A program made the translations under genes and the position numbers. Positions 36,602 to 45,271 of a stretch of DNA of 64,000 bases are shown here, in pieces. Below the pieces are notes generated by a model. That model worked only from the letters and a program-made list of their open reading frames with translations. It did no database searches and had not been told where the DNA came from. Location: positions 131,690 to 195,689 of the forward strand of contig JAQWSE010000007.1 of assembly GCA_029243395.1 (NCBI GenBank), read 5' to 3'. Position 1 is the first letter of the stretch. The number at the start of each line of letters is the position of its first letter. The stretch is from Paracoccaceae bacterium. Its GTDB lineage: Bacteria; Pseudomonadota; Alphaproteobacteria; Rhodobacterales; Rhodobacteraceae.

Positions 36602-37497
36602 AGAAGAAAGAGAATCAGAAATATGGTACAATAGCTATTCTAGGCGAAGTTAATGTCGGAAAGTCTACTTTGTTAAACCTATTAATTAATAGGGAAATCT
36701 CAATCGTAACACATAAAGCAAACACCACTAGAGAAAAGGTAAGGGGTATAACGAGTGATGGAAATAAACAAATTGTGTTGATCGATACACCAGGACTTTC
36801 ATCCCCAACCATAAAAACTGATCGAACTATTTTAACTCAAGTTTGGGGTGCTATAATTGAAGCAGATTTTTTTCTGCTAGTTATTGATTGTAGGAAACCT
36901 ATTTCCAGAACCTTGTTAAATTTGTTCGATGATCTCAAGGCTTCAGTTAAGAAACTTCCTGATGCTATACTTGTGATTAATAAAATAGACATGCTTTCTA
37001 AAGAAAAACTGCTTTTAAAAAGCAAAGAAGTTAATGAGCATTTTTCATTCAAAAAAACCTTCATGATCTCAGCTTTAAAAGGGTATGGTGTCAGTGATTT
37101 AAAGTCTTGGATGTACGCAACAATACCAGATAGTTCATGGGGTTATCCTAAGTCAGCAACACATGATATGACAACTGAGAAGTTTCTTAACGAAAAAACG
37201 CGTGAAGTTATTTTACTCCGGATTCATCAAGAAGTACCGTACAATGTGGAGGTTAATACTAATGAGATTAAAAAACTCCGGGATGGTAAACTTAAGGTTT
37301 GGCAATCAATTAATGTTTATAACGCGAGGTACCGTGCTATGCTAATCGGTAAGTCAGGTCAGACTATAAAATCAATTTCAATTAATGCTCGCCTGAATAT
37401 GGAGAAAGCTCTAAACCAAAAGATTCATTTATTCTTAGATGTGAAATTGAAGAAAAAAAAGGCTACTAGTATTGAACTGGTAGGAGAGTCGCTTTAA
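36598..37497 (+). CDS. era: GTPase Era
   Basis: Essential GTPase that binds 16S rRNA and helps mature the 30S subunit. 299 residues: G1 GEVNVGKST (16-24), G2 threonine in KANTTREKVRG, G3 DTPGL, G4 NKIDM, then a KH domain from about 205 ending with GKSGQTIKSI. The P-loop reads GEVNVGKS instead of the usual GxPNxGKS; the functional GKS is kept. Its TAA overlaps the next ATG by one base. Confidence 0.95.
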   Translation: MKKKENQKYGTIAILGEVNVGKSTLLNLLINREISIVTHKANTTREKVRGITSDGNKQIVLIDTPGLSSPTIKTDRTILTQVWGAIIEADFFLLVIDCRKPISRTLLNLFDDLKASVKKLPDAILVINKIDMLSKEKLLLKSKEVNEHFSFKKTFMISALKGYGVSDLKSWMYATIPDSSWGYPKSATHDMTTEKFLNEKTREVILLRIHQEVPYNVEVNTNEIKKLRDGKLKVWQSINVYNARYRAMLIGKSGQTIKSISINARLNMEKALNQKIHLFLDVKLKKKKATSIELVGESL

Positions 37498-37835
37498 TGC
37501 ACGAGCAGGCCGACGTTCGAATTACTTCTGAAATTTGGGTTGCAGCCTATAGAGCCAAATTAGAGAAGCTGGGGATACCTATATTTGTCAATAAGGCTGG
37601 TGATAAGACAGCAGGATCCATATGGGTTAAAGTTTCAAAGATGGACGGCTTTGCCACGCTTTATCACAGGATTTTAGATACAAATGGTCAAAGATATTGG
37701 GAAGTATTTGAAAGTGATACCGAGGAGCATATAAATCAAGTTGTAAAAAAACAATGTTTGTTTGATGCAGATCTTTGGATCTTGGAAATTGAGGATCCTA
37801 AAGGTCGACATTTTCTTCAGGAGTTTAATTTTTAG
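37497..37835 (+). CDS. DUF1491 family protein
   Basis: 112-residue soluble protein of a small family found in alphaproteobacteria near recO, function unknown. Recognisable segments are RITSEIWVAAYRAKLE, GSIWVKVSKMDG and the C-terminal DADLWILEIEDPKGRHFL. Overlaps the era stop by one base and ends eight bases before recO, so it is embedded in the operon and probably cotranscribed. Confidence 0.75.
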   Translation: MHEQADVRITSEIWVAAYRAKLEKLGIPIFVNKAGDKTAGSIWVKVSKMDGFATLYHRILDTNGQRYWEVFESDTEEHINQVVKKQCLFDADLWILEIEDPKGRHFLQEFNF

Positions 37836-37842
37836 TAGTATA

Positions 37843-38571
37843 ATGGATTGGACCGACGAAGGAATACTTTTGAATACTACACCCCATGGTGAACGTTCAG
37901 CTATTTTGCAAGTTTTTACTCCAAAGAAAGGTCGTCATGCTGGAATTATTAGGAATGCATATTCTCCAAAGAAGACTTCAATTTTACAACCTAGTGCGCA
38001 GCTATCATTGAGCTGGTCTAGTAGATTGGAAGAGCATTTAGGAAATTTCAAAGTAGATTTAATTAGAACTCGAGCAGATGTCCTGATGGCAAATAGGATC
38101 GCGCTAGCAGCATTTAATTCTCTATCGGCTCTCTGTATATCAATATTGGCTGAAAGGGATCCTATGCCTGATCTTTACAGTGTAACAGAGCAGTTCTTAG
38201 ATAAAATTGCTACTCAGGAAAATTGGGAATTCTTATATCTTGACTGGGAATTAAAGTTATTATCCTGCATTGGATTTGGTCTTGAATTGGATAAATGTGC
38301 AGTGACAGGAGCTACGGAAAATCTGGCTTATATCTCTCCCAAATCTGGTAAAGCTGTATGTCAGGATATTGGGAAAGATTACCATGCAAAACTGTTACCC
38401 TTTCCTACTATATTGCGTTCAGATCGAAATGGAAAATCTACCTCACTGGAGGAGTTAGTATTAGGTTTAGATCTTACAGGATTTTTCATTGAAAAATGGT
38501 TAGATTATTCTGTAGAAAATAAGAAAACAATGATGATTAGAAAAAGATTTTTACACTCATTATTAGCTTAG
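37843..38571 (+). CDS. recO: DNA repair protein RecO
   Basis: Mediator that loads RecA in the RecFOR pathway. 242 residues from ATG 37843; the family start MDWTDEGILLNTTPHGE is clear, and an upstream extension to 37762 only overlaps DUF1491. N-terminal OB fold (EGILL, TPKKGRHAGIIR) and a C-terminal helical domain. The zinc-finger cysteines are reduced: C in LDKCAVTGA and one more in KAVCQDIG are visible, so metal binding is uncertain. Last gene of the cluster; converges with the acyl-CoA dehydrogenase gene. Confidence 0.9.
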   Translation: MDWTDEGILLNTTPHGERSAILQVFTPKKGRHAGIIRNAYSPKKTSILQPSAQLSLSWSSRLEEHLGNFKVDLIRTRADVLMANRIALAAFNSLSALCISILAERDPMPDLYSVTEQFLDKIATQENWEFLYLDWELKLLSCIGFGLELDKCAVTGATENLAYISPKSGKAVCQDIGKDYHAKLLPFPTILRSDRNGKSTSLEELVLGLDLTGFFIEKWLDYSVENKKTMMIRKRFLHSLLA

Positions 38572-38588
38572 TATATTTAATTTAAGAT

Positions 38589-40226
38589 CTATTTTAGTAA
38601 TCTTCTACCTATTATTTGAGCCTGAATCTCGGCGGTTCCCTCGAATATACTTAAAACGCGAGAATCGCATAAGACCCTGCTTATATCATATTCGAGCGCA
38701 TATCCATTCCCTCCATGTATCTGTAAGGAATTATCTGCACAGGACCAAGCTATTCTCCCACATAAAAGCTTAGCCATCCCAGCCTCTATGTCACATCGAC
38801 GACCTTGATCCTTATTTTTTGCAGCAAAATATAGTAATTGCCGACCTAAGATTATTTCTGTAATCATAAGTGCGATTTTATTATAAATTCTCTGAAAATC
38901 TATTAGGTTTTGGCCAAACTGGTTACGATTTTTCGCGTATGATATTGCCAGATCTAAGGCATTTTGTGCTACGCCTATAGAGCGCGCGGCTGTTTGAATT
39001 CGGGCACTTTCAAAAGTTTTCATCAGTTGTGAAAATCCGGAATCTTCTTTATCACCTAACAGCCCCGATTTGTGAACTGAAAAGTTTTCAAGTCGCATTT
39101 CAAACTCTTTCATTCCACGATATCCCAGAACCTTTATTTCTGTACCAGTAATATTTTCGTCGGGGAAAAAATTTCTGAAGTCGCCCCTTGTTTTTTTTGA
39201 TAAAAAGATAGACAAGCCTTTATTTTTCAATAGTGGGTCAGGATTTGTCCTTGCTAGAATAATCATAAGGTCGGATCTAGATGCATGGGTAATCCAAGTC
39301 TTATTACCGGTTACTAGATATTTGTCACCGGTTTTTTTGGCTGTTGTTGTTATAGAACCTAAATCAGAACCGCTGTCGGGTTCTGTAAATACTGCAGCGG
39401 GTATCAGTTCACCAGAAGCTATCTTAGGCAACAATTTTTTTTTCTGATCTTCAGTTCCTTCATTGATGATTAACTCACTTGCTATTTCCGTTCTTGTCCC
39501 CAAGCTTCCTATCCCAATATATCCCCGGGAAAGTTCCTCTGAAACTACGCACATAGCCAGTTTATTTAATCCCTGGCCGCCAAAGCTCTCAGGTACAGTC
39601 AAGCCAAAAACACCCATTTGGGCTAATTCTTTAATTATGTCTGATGGTATAAGGGCATCTTCTTTATGCCAAATATGCGCATTATCTCTTATTCTTTCAT
39701 TATTGTACCTGTGGAACTGATCTCGAATTATTTGATATTCCTGGTTTAACCCGGTTTCTTCGAAGGTCACTGCATTTTCTTTTTCCAGTGCTAGCTGAAC
39801 CAATCTCTTTTTCTTTTGGTTAATATGATTTCGATCTTTTGAGTTTGTTAAACTTACTTGTGACAAAAGAGATGAAATATAAATTGGCTCAATTCCAAAA
39901 TCTTGTGGCCTAATGAATTCGGTTTGTGACATGGGTATACCGTGAAAAATTTGCCAAAAATATTCCTCACAGGCCACTTCTAGCGTTAAAGACTCGAATT
40001 CAGATAGCTTTTTCTGGATAGAAATATTTTGCCCCCAATTGGTGAGTTGTTTGAGTGCTTCTACATAAGTAGCCACCCAGGCTAGGCCATGAACTAGGAA
40101 TTGATTTTCATCAAACCACACTTTTTCTCTTTTGGAGTTAGATCTCTTATCCATCTTCAGTTCAGTTTTGGCTTTATTCAAAATTTTTTCAGACAAGGTT
40201 AGCAGGTCTAGACATTTTTCTAACAT
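38589..40226 (-). CDS. mcd: Acyl-CoA dehydrogenase, probably (2S)-methylsuccinyl-CoA dehydrogenase
   Basis: 545-residue flavoprotein. Residues 1-150 form a helical extension not seen in ordinary short-chain enzymes; its VHGLAWVATYVEALKQL and HGIPMSQTEFIRPQDFGI match, from memory, the extension of methylsuccinyl-CoA dehydrogenase of the ethylmalonyl-CoA pathway. The ACAD core follows: TVPESFGGQGLN, AVFTEPDSGSDLGS, TGNKTWITHA, QIHGGNGYALEYDISR and the catalytic-base region FEGTAEIQ (E529). Electrons would pass to EtfAB (42885-44577). A general acyl-CoA dehydrogenase is the alternative. Monocistronic. Confidence 0.78.
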   Translation of the reverse strand: MLEKCLDLLTLSEKILNKAKTELKMDKRSNSKREKVWFDENQFLVHGLAWVATYVEALKQLTNWGQNISIQKKLSEFESLTLEVACEEYFWQIFHGIPMSQTEFIRPQDFGIEPIYISSLLSQVSLTNSKDRNHINQKKKRLVQLALEKENAVTFEETGLNQEYQIIRDQFHRYNNERIRDNAHIWHKEDALIPSDIIKELAQMGVFGLTVPESFGGQGLNKLAMCVVSEELSRGYIGIGSLGTRTEIASELIINEGTEDQKKKLLPKIASGELIPAAVFTEPDSGSDLGSITTTAKKTGDKYLVTGNKTWITHASRSDLMIILARTNPDPLLKNKGLSIFLSKKTRGDFRNFFPDENITGTEIKVLGYRGMKEFEMRLENFSVHKSGLLGDKEDSGFSQLMKTFESARIQTAARSIGVAQNALDLAISYAKNRNQFGQNLIDFQRIYNKIALMITEIILGRQLLYFAAKNKDQGRRCDIEAGMAKLLCGRIAWSCADNSLQIHGGNGYALEYDISRVLCDSRVLSIFEGTAEIQAQIIGRRLLK

Positions 40227-40343
40227 TGAGTTCTTTCTCTCTTCTTATCTAGGTTTTAGTTCTCAGCATTTAGCCACATCAAACAATATTGAACATCAAA
40301 AAAATAAGCCTATGATGAAAGATGATTTTAAAAAAAAACAATT

Positions 40344-40805
40344 ATGGTAAATTTGGAACAAAGCAATACAGTTTTACATGCAACAACTATAGATGTTTCA
40401 GGAAGGGGTGCATCAATAATTGGAGAATCTGGTTCTGGAAAGAGTAGTTTAGCCATTAAATTAATAGCTTTGGGTGCGGATCTTGTCTCTGATGACCAGA
40501 CTTTATTGGAATTTACCGATGATAAAATATTCTTGAGCAAGCCCAGACGAGTCCCGTGTGCAATTGAAGCAAGAGGTATTGGGTTAATTCCTATACCTTC
40601 AATAAAGAAATCAGAACTCTTTTGTTTTGTAAAATTAATTGATAAACCAATTGAGCGCTTGCCTCCATTGAATGACCAAATTTGCTTTGGTAAGTCAATC
40701 AGATTAATTCATTTTAATCCAATCTCAGGGAATGAGGCGGCGCTCTTTTTGATGATTAAGTACGGTTTAATTGATCCCATAGGCCATGGAGATGATTCTT
40801 TTTGA
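40344..40805 (+). CDS. hprK: HPr kinase/phosphorylase, short alphaproteobacterial form
   Basis: 153-residue kinase domain only, as is normal in alphaproteobacteria; the N-terminal domain of Firmicute HprK is absent. Walker A is GESGSGKSS (27-35), and VSDDQTLLEF and EARGIGLIPIPS follow the family pattern. It phosphorylates HPr on its regulatory serine. A run of nine A precedes the start. The stop overlaps the rapZ TTG by four bases; ptsH, its presumed substrate gene, follows rapZ. Confidence 0.88.
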   Translation: MVNLEQSNTVLHATTIDVSGRGASIIGESGSGKSSLAIKLIALGADLVSDDQTLLEFTDDKIFLSKPRRVPCAIEARGIGLIPIPSIKKSELFCFVKLIDKPIERLPPLNDQICFGKSIRLIHFNPISGNEAALFLMIKYGLIDPIGHGDDSF

Positions 40806-41659
40806 GTAAGATTTTCGACAGGCATTTGATAATAATTACTGGTTCTTCTGGGGCTGGACGCACCACAGCGCTTAATGCGCTTGAAGATAGAGGATTTGAA
40901 ATCATAGATAATATTCCCATCTCTATGATTGATAATCTGTTATTAGAACAAGTAAAAAATAAGAATGTCGCTCTAGGTATTGATATTCGAACTAGAGATT
41001 TTTCAAGCCAACTTTTGTCACTTAAGGTGAATCGTTATAAAACCTTAAAAGGAATAAAAGTTTCCCTAATTTTTTTAGAATGCGGGCATAACAAACTTCT
41101 TGCTAGGTATAATGAAACTAGGAGACGGCATCCTTTATCTGGCGTGAAGTCTTTAACCCAGGCTTTAAGAGAAGAAAAAGCATTGTTAGAGCCTTTAAAA
41201 TCTATCGCAGAAGTTGTTATAGATACTACTGACTATAGTCCAAATGACCTGCGTGAAGAGTTATTGAGACGCGTTATGGGTAATGGCCTAAAAAGGGTAA
41301 CCATTTTAGTGCAATCTTTTTCTTATAAGCATGGTTTACCAAGAAACTTGGATATGGTTTTTGACTGCCGGTTTTTAAAAAATCCGCATTGGCAGGAAAA
41401 ATTGAGGGATTTAGATGGAAATTCGGACTTGGTCAAGGATTACGTGGTGGCGTTACCTGCATTTGATGAATTTTTGCATAAGGCAATTTCCATACTAGAA
41501 TTTTTGATCCCCTTGTATGAAAAGGAAGGTAAGACAGATTTTTCATTAGGACTAGGTTGTACCGGAGGTAAACACAGATCGGTAGTGGTTGCTAATGAGT
41601 TGACAAAAGTTTTACAGATTATGGATAATACGATTTTTGTGAAACATAGGGATTTGTGA
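40802..41659 (+). CDS. rapZ: RapZ / YvcJ-family nucleotide-binding protein
   Basis: 285-residue P-loop protein; E. coli RapZ is an RNA-binding adaptor for RNase E that responds to glucosamine-6-phosphate. Walker A is GSSGAGRT (14-21) with Arg in place of the usual Lys, a variant that occurs in alphaproteobacterial members. Also visible: GFEIIDNIP, ETRRRHPLS, the SFSYKHGLP block, DCRFLKNPHW and C-terminal GLGCTGGKHRSV. TTG start overlapping the hprK stop. ptsH follows directly. Confidence 0.93.
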   Translation: MSKIFDRHLIIITGSSGAGRTTALNALEDRGFEIIDNIPISMIDNLLLEQVKNKNVALGIDIRTRDFSSQLLSLKVNRYKTLKGIKVSLIFLECGHNKLLARYNETRRRHPLSGVKSLTQALREEKALLEPLKSIAEVVIDTTDYSPNDLREELLRRVMGNGLKRVTILVQSFSYKHGLPRNLDMVFDCRFLKNPHWQEKLRDLDGNSDLVKDYVVALPAFDEFLHKAISILEFLIPLYEKEGKTDFSLGLGCTGGKHRSVVVANELTKVLQIMDNTIFVKHRDL

Positions 41660-41686
41660 ATTGAAGAAGTTAAGTGGGAGAAAAGC

Positions 41687-41977
41687 ATTAAAAAAAATGA
41701 GAGAAGAACCAGAATTCTGAAACTTAAAGTTATTAATGCAAGAGGCTTACATGCAAGAGCGTCTGCGAAGTTTGCTTCTACAGTAGATAGATTCAGGTCC
41801 ACTGTAGAGGTTTCAAGAGGAGGTTTAGTTGTTCCAGGTAATTCCATAATGGGCCTCCTAACACTTGCTGCGGAGATGGGTACGGTTTTATCAATAAAAA
41901 TCACTGGCGATGATGCAAATGAGGTGGGGGTTGCGTTGACCGATTTGGTATCTGATTTCTTTGGTGAAGGGCAATAA
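41687..41977 (+). CDS. ptsH: HPr-like phosphocarrier with no canonical start codon in frame
   Basis: The frame ending at TAA 41975 encodes an intact HPr: VINARGLHARASAKF with the phospho-accepting His, and the regulatory-serine region PGNSIMGLLTLAAEMG. The frame is open back to the rapZ stop at 41657 but has no ATG, GTG or TTG before the core. I set the start at ATT 41687, which has GGGAG six bases upstream and gives 96 residues; ATT 41660 or CTG 41717 are alternatives. Alternatively one extra A in the A8 run at 41690-41697 would join TTG 41661 to this frame. The product would be the substrate of HprK two genes upstream. Confidence 0.8.
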   Translation: MKKNERRTRILKLKVINARGLHARASAKFASTVDRFRSTVEVSRGGLVVPGNSIMGLLTLAAEMGTVLSIKITGDDANEVGVALTDLVSDFFGEGQ

Positions 41978-41978
41978 G

Positions 41979-42860
41979 TTATCGAGTAGGCTTTGGTGGT
42001 TCGACTGAATAATTATAGAACCCCATACCATTTTTCTTACCTAACCAATTAGCTTCCACATATTTTGCCAAAAGAGGGCATGGTCGATATTTGGTGTCAG
42101 CTAATCCATCATGCAAGGAATTCATAATTGCTAAACAAGTATCTAATCCAATGAAGTCTGCAAGTTCCAGTGGTCCCATTGGGTGGTTTGCTCCTAACTT
42201 CATAGATTTATCTATACTCTCAACTGTGCCAACGCCCTCATATAAAGCGTAGATTCCTTCATTTATCATTGGCATCAGGATTCGATTAACTATGAAAGCA
42301 GGAAAATCTTCAGAGTTTGTTGACGTCTTCCCTATTTTCTTTACCAATTTTTTAAGAACATCGACCGTTTCATGACTAGTGCCCATTCCTCTAACTAGTT
42401 CCACTAATTGCATTAAAGGCGCAGGTTTCATGAAGTGGCATCCCATAAATTTTTCAGGCCTATCCGTTCTAGCTGCAAGCCTGGTAATGGATATTGAAGA
42501 GGTGTTAGAAGTGAGAATGGTTTCTGGTTTTAAATGTGGTATCAAGGTTTGGAAGATATCATGTTTAATTTGTTCATCTTCAGTTGCTGCTTCTATTATC
42601 AAATCACATTTTGATAAATCAGAAATACGTGATTTAAATTTTATTCTATTAATTACACTATCTGGATTTTCCCCTTTTAGCTTTCCCTTTTCCATAGCGC
42701 GATGAACTGCCTTTTCTAAAACCTTAATGGCATCTGAAAGAACAGTGTCATTATTGTCGTTAATAATCACTTCGTACTTCGACGTAGCAAGTACTTGGGC
42801 AATTCCTAAGCCCATTTGGCCTGCCCCAATAATGCCCACAACTTTGATTTCAAGGATCAT
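41979..42860 (-). CDS. hbd: 3-hydroxybutyryl-CoA dehydrogenase
   Basis: NAD(P)-dependent oxidation of 3-hydroxyacyl-CoA. 293 residues: Rossmann GIIGAGQMGLGIAQVLA, LIIEAATED, catalytic serine and histidine in TSNTSSISI and GCHFMKPAPLMQLVE, then the C-terminal helical domain with FPAFIVNRILMPMINE. Third gene of etfB-etfA-hbd, 24 bases after etfA. Its stop abuts the ptsH stop from the other strand. Confidence 0.93.
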   Translation of the reverse strand: MILEIKVVGIIGAGQMGLGIAQVLATSKYEVIINDNNDTVLSDAIKVLEKAVHRAMEKGKLKGENPDSVINRIKFKSRISDLSKCDLIIEAATEDEQIKHDIFQTLIPHLKPETILTSNTSSISITRLAARTDRPEKFMGCHFMKPAPLMQLVELVRGMGTSHETVDVLKKLVKKIGKTSTNSEDFPAFIVNRILMPMINEGIYALYEGVGTVESIDKSMKLGANHPMGPLELADFIGLDTCLAIMNSLHDGLADTKYRPCPLLAKYVEANWLGKKNGMGFYNYSVEPPKPTR

Positions 42861-42884
42861 TTTTCTGACACCATAACTTATAAT

Positions 42885-43814
42885 TTAAAGTTTTTCTGTT
42901 AGTTCTGGAATAATACTAAAGAGGTCCCCAACTAAACCATAGTCGGCCACTTGAAAAATAGGCGCTTCTTCGTCCTTATTAATTGCAATAATAATTTTAC
43001 TATCTTTCATTCCAGCCAGATGCTGAATGGCTCCAGAAATTCCAACAGCTATATAAAGGTCTGGAGCTACTACTTTGCCTGTTTGACCCACCTGCCAATC
43101 ATTTGGGGCAAAGCCAGAATCTACTGCTGCCCTTGATGCACCTACTGCGGCTCCGAGTTTTTTGGCTAGATGTTCTATTATCTCAAAGTTTTCTTCGCTG
43201 CCTATACCTCTCCCACCTGATACAACTACTTTTGCTGACGTCAATTCTGGTCGATCAGTATCCTGTATCTTATCTTCAATCCAGCATGATAAATCATTTT
43301 TTGTTTCGATATTATCCAGATTTTCAATAGAGCAATTATTGCCTTGGGAAGCTGATTCAAAGTTTGCAGTTCTGATAGTGATTACTTTTTTTGAATCTGT
43401 GCTTTTAACCACCTGAAGAGCATTACCTGCATATATAGGTCTTTCAAATGTATTTTTGGAAATTACTTTTGATATATCTGTGATAATCATCACATCCAGT
43501 AAAGCAGATACCCTTGGCAAGATATTTTTCCCATATGCCGTAGCTGCAGAAACTATATAATCATAATCTTTTGACAAACTTACTATCAATTTAGCCATTG
43601 ATTCAGCTAAACCGTTTGCAAATATTTCATTGCTGGCACTTAAAACTTTGACTACACCATCAAATTTTGCTGCTTGCTTTGATGCGTTGTCAGCATTCTT
43701 GCACGCGCATAGTACAGTAACTTCTCCCAGCCCTGATATCGCGGAAATAGTTTTTCCTGTTTGATCGGATGATAATTCATCATTAGTTATATCTGCAATA
43801 ACAAGTACAGCCAT
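42885..43814 (-). CDS. etfA: Electron transfer flavoprotein subunit alpha
   Basis: FAD-carrying subunit of ETF, accepting electrons from acyl-CoA dehydrogenases. 309 residues; the C-terminal FAD domain is unmistakable: VVSGGRGIGSEENF, GAAVGASRAAVDSGFAPNDWQVGQTGKVVAPDLYIAVGISGAIQHLAG (read in parts), and VADYGLVGDLF. Lies one base downstream of etfB. Confidence 0.96.
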   Translation of the reverse strand: MAVLVIADITNDELSSDQTGKTISAISGLGEVTVLCACKNADNASKQAAKFDGVVKVLSASNEIFANGLAESMAKLIVSLSKDYDYIVSAATAYGKNILPRVSALLDVMIITDISKVISKNTFERPIYAGNALQVVKSTDSKKVITIRTANFESASQGNNCSIENLDNIETKNDLSCWIEDKIQDTDRPELTSAKVVVSGGRGIGSEENFEIIEHLAKKLGAAVGASRAAVDSGFAPNDWQVGQTGKVVAPDLYIAVGISGAIQHLAGMKDSKIIIAINKDEEAPIFQVADYGLVGDLFSIIPELTEKL

Positions 43815-43815
43815 T

Positions 43816-44577
43816 TCAAATCACTCCTGCATCATTTTTTAATTTTTCTACAAGTTCGTCTACTGATGAGACTTTGATTCCAGCCATCCTTTCAGCAGGT
43901 TCATTTGTCTCTATGATTTCTAGTCTATTTTTTACCAGGACATTAAAATCCTTGGGTTCTTTTTGTTCGAGAGGTTTTCTTTTTGCTTTCATGATATTTG
44001 GTAGGCTTGCATATCTAGGTTCATTCAATCTCAAGTCTACAGAGATAACAGAGGGTAAAGTAACCTCAACGACTTGTAATCCTCCATCCACTTCTCGGGT
44101 TACCTTAATTTTCTCTCCAGCTAACTCGATTTTTGATGCAAATGTTGCTTGCGAACATCCCATTAGCGCTGACAGCATTTGTGCGGTTGCATTCATGTCA
44201 TTATCAATTGCTTGCTTTCCACATAGAATCAAATCAGTTCTTTCTTCAACAACAATAGCGTGCAAGATCTTGGCTACATCCAGTGGTTCAATGTCTTGGT
44301 TAACATCATCAGTTGCCACTACGAGTATAGCTCGATCAGCGCCCATTGCTAAAGCAGTTCTAAGGGTCTCTTGGGATTGAGATGCTCCAATAGATACGGC
44401 AATGATTTCGTCAGCTTTTCCAGCTTCTTTTATTCTTATTGCTTCCTCGAGAGCTATCTCATCAAAAGGGTTCATAGACATTTTGATATTTGCTAGGTCT
44501 ACCCCGCTGCCATCAGATTTCACTCTGACTTTCACATTATAATCTATGACTCTTTTAACTGGCACCAAAATCTTCAT
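43816..44577 (-). CDS. etfB: Electron transfer flavoprotein subunit beta
   Basis: AMP-binding subunit of ETF. 253 residues: [16 protein letters not shown] at the N-terminus, [47 protein letters not shown] and the ETF-beta signature around [17 protein letters not shown]. First gene of etfB-etfA-hbd; 112 bases separate it from the upstream adenosyltransferase gene. Electrons pass on to ETF-QO (11939). Confidence 0.96.
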   Translation of the reverse strand: MKILVPVKRVIDYNVKVRVKSDGSGVDLANIKMSMNPFDEIALEEAIRIKEAGKADEIIAVSIGASQSQETLRTALAMGADRAILVVATDDVNQDIEPLDVAKILHAIVVEERTDLILCGKQAIDNDMNATAQMLSALMGCSQATFASKIELAGEKIKVTREVDGGLQVVEVTLPSVISVDLRLNEPRYASLPNIMKAKRKPLEQKEPKDFNVLVKNRLEIIETNEPAERMAGIKVSSVDELVEKLKNDAGVI

Positions 44578-44689
44578 AATAAGCTTCCTAATTAAACGTG
44601 GATTTTAATTCTGTTCATTTCTAATCTGTCTTATAAAATATTCCAATGTAAATTTGGATTTTTGTCGCACTTTACTCGCAATTTATAGA

Positions 44690-45268
44690 TTAAGGGGTTT
44701 GATTCATTGCGGGTTTCCAGAGAATGTCTTTTTTTCCATTATCATTTGATTTTCTAGCTGCTACAAAAAACCAATCAGAAAGACGGTTAAGATATTTCAG
44801 AACCTCTAAGTTTATTTCTTCGTTTCGCATTAATTCAACCACCCTTCGTTCAGCTCTGCGGCAAATTGTTCTGCAAAGATGTAATTTTGAGGCTATTTTA
44901 TTTCCACCAGGTAAAACGAAGGATCTTATAGGATCAATATCTTTATTCATATCATCTATCTCTGATTCTAATCTCAAAGTGAGGGACTTTTCTAACCTTA
45001 AGGGTTGAGAACTCCCACCTTTTAAATTTCTTTGGGGTAGACATAGATCAGCACCGATGTCGAACAAATCATTTTGTATACATTCAAGAGATTTTCTTAA
45101 ATTTTTATTTATATCCATGCAGGTGACAGTACCAATTAAAGAATTTAGTTCATCTATTGTTCCATATGATTCAACTCGAGTCGAAAATTTCTCGACCCTT
45201 TCTCCGTCACCCAGTTCAGTTTTCCCATCATCACCTTTTTTTGTATAGATCTTGTTTAGTAATATCAT
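44690..45268 (-). CDS. pduO: Cob(I)alamin adenosyltransferase, PduO type
   Basis: Makes adenosylcobalamin from cob(I)alamin and ATP. 192 residues: N-terminal ATP site KIYTKKGDDGKTELGDG, SYGTIDELNSLIG, then the signature FVLPGGNKIASKLHLCRTICRRAERRVV. Adenosylcobalamin is needed by methylmalonyl-CoA and ethylmalonyl-CoA mutases, consistent with the dehydrogenase at 38589. Between the HIG1-type gene and etfB, a placement seen across alphaproteobacteria. Confidence 0.92.
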   Translation of the reverse strand: MILLNKIYTKKGDDGKTELGDGERVEKFSTRVESYGTIDELNSLIGTVTCMDINKNLRKSLECIQNDLFDIGADLCLPQRNLKGGSSQPLRLEKSLTLRLESEIDDMNKDIDPIRSFVLPGGNKIASKLHLCRTICRRAERRVVELMRNEEINLEVLKYLNRLSDWFFVAARKSNDNGKKDILWKPAMNQTP

Positions 45269-45271
45269 CGA

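Noticed and set aside
41697-41720. ATG at 41697 as the start of HPr
   Set aside because: Its frame stops after seven codons at 41718 and is out of frame with the HPr core.
43874-44380. 168-codon open frame opposite etfB
   Set aside because: It is antisense to a clearly conserved gene and its composition mirrors the etfB codons; no family match.
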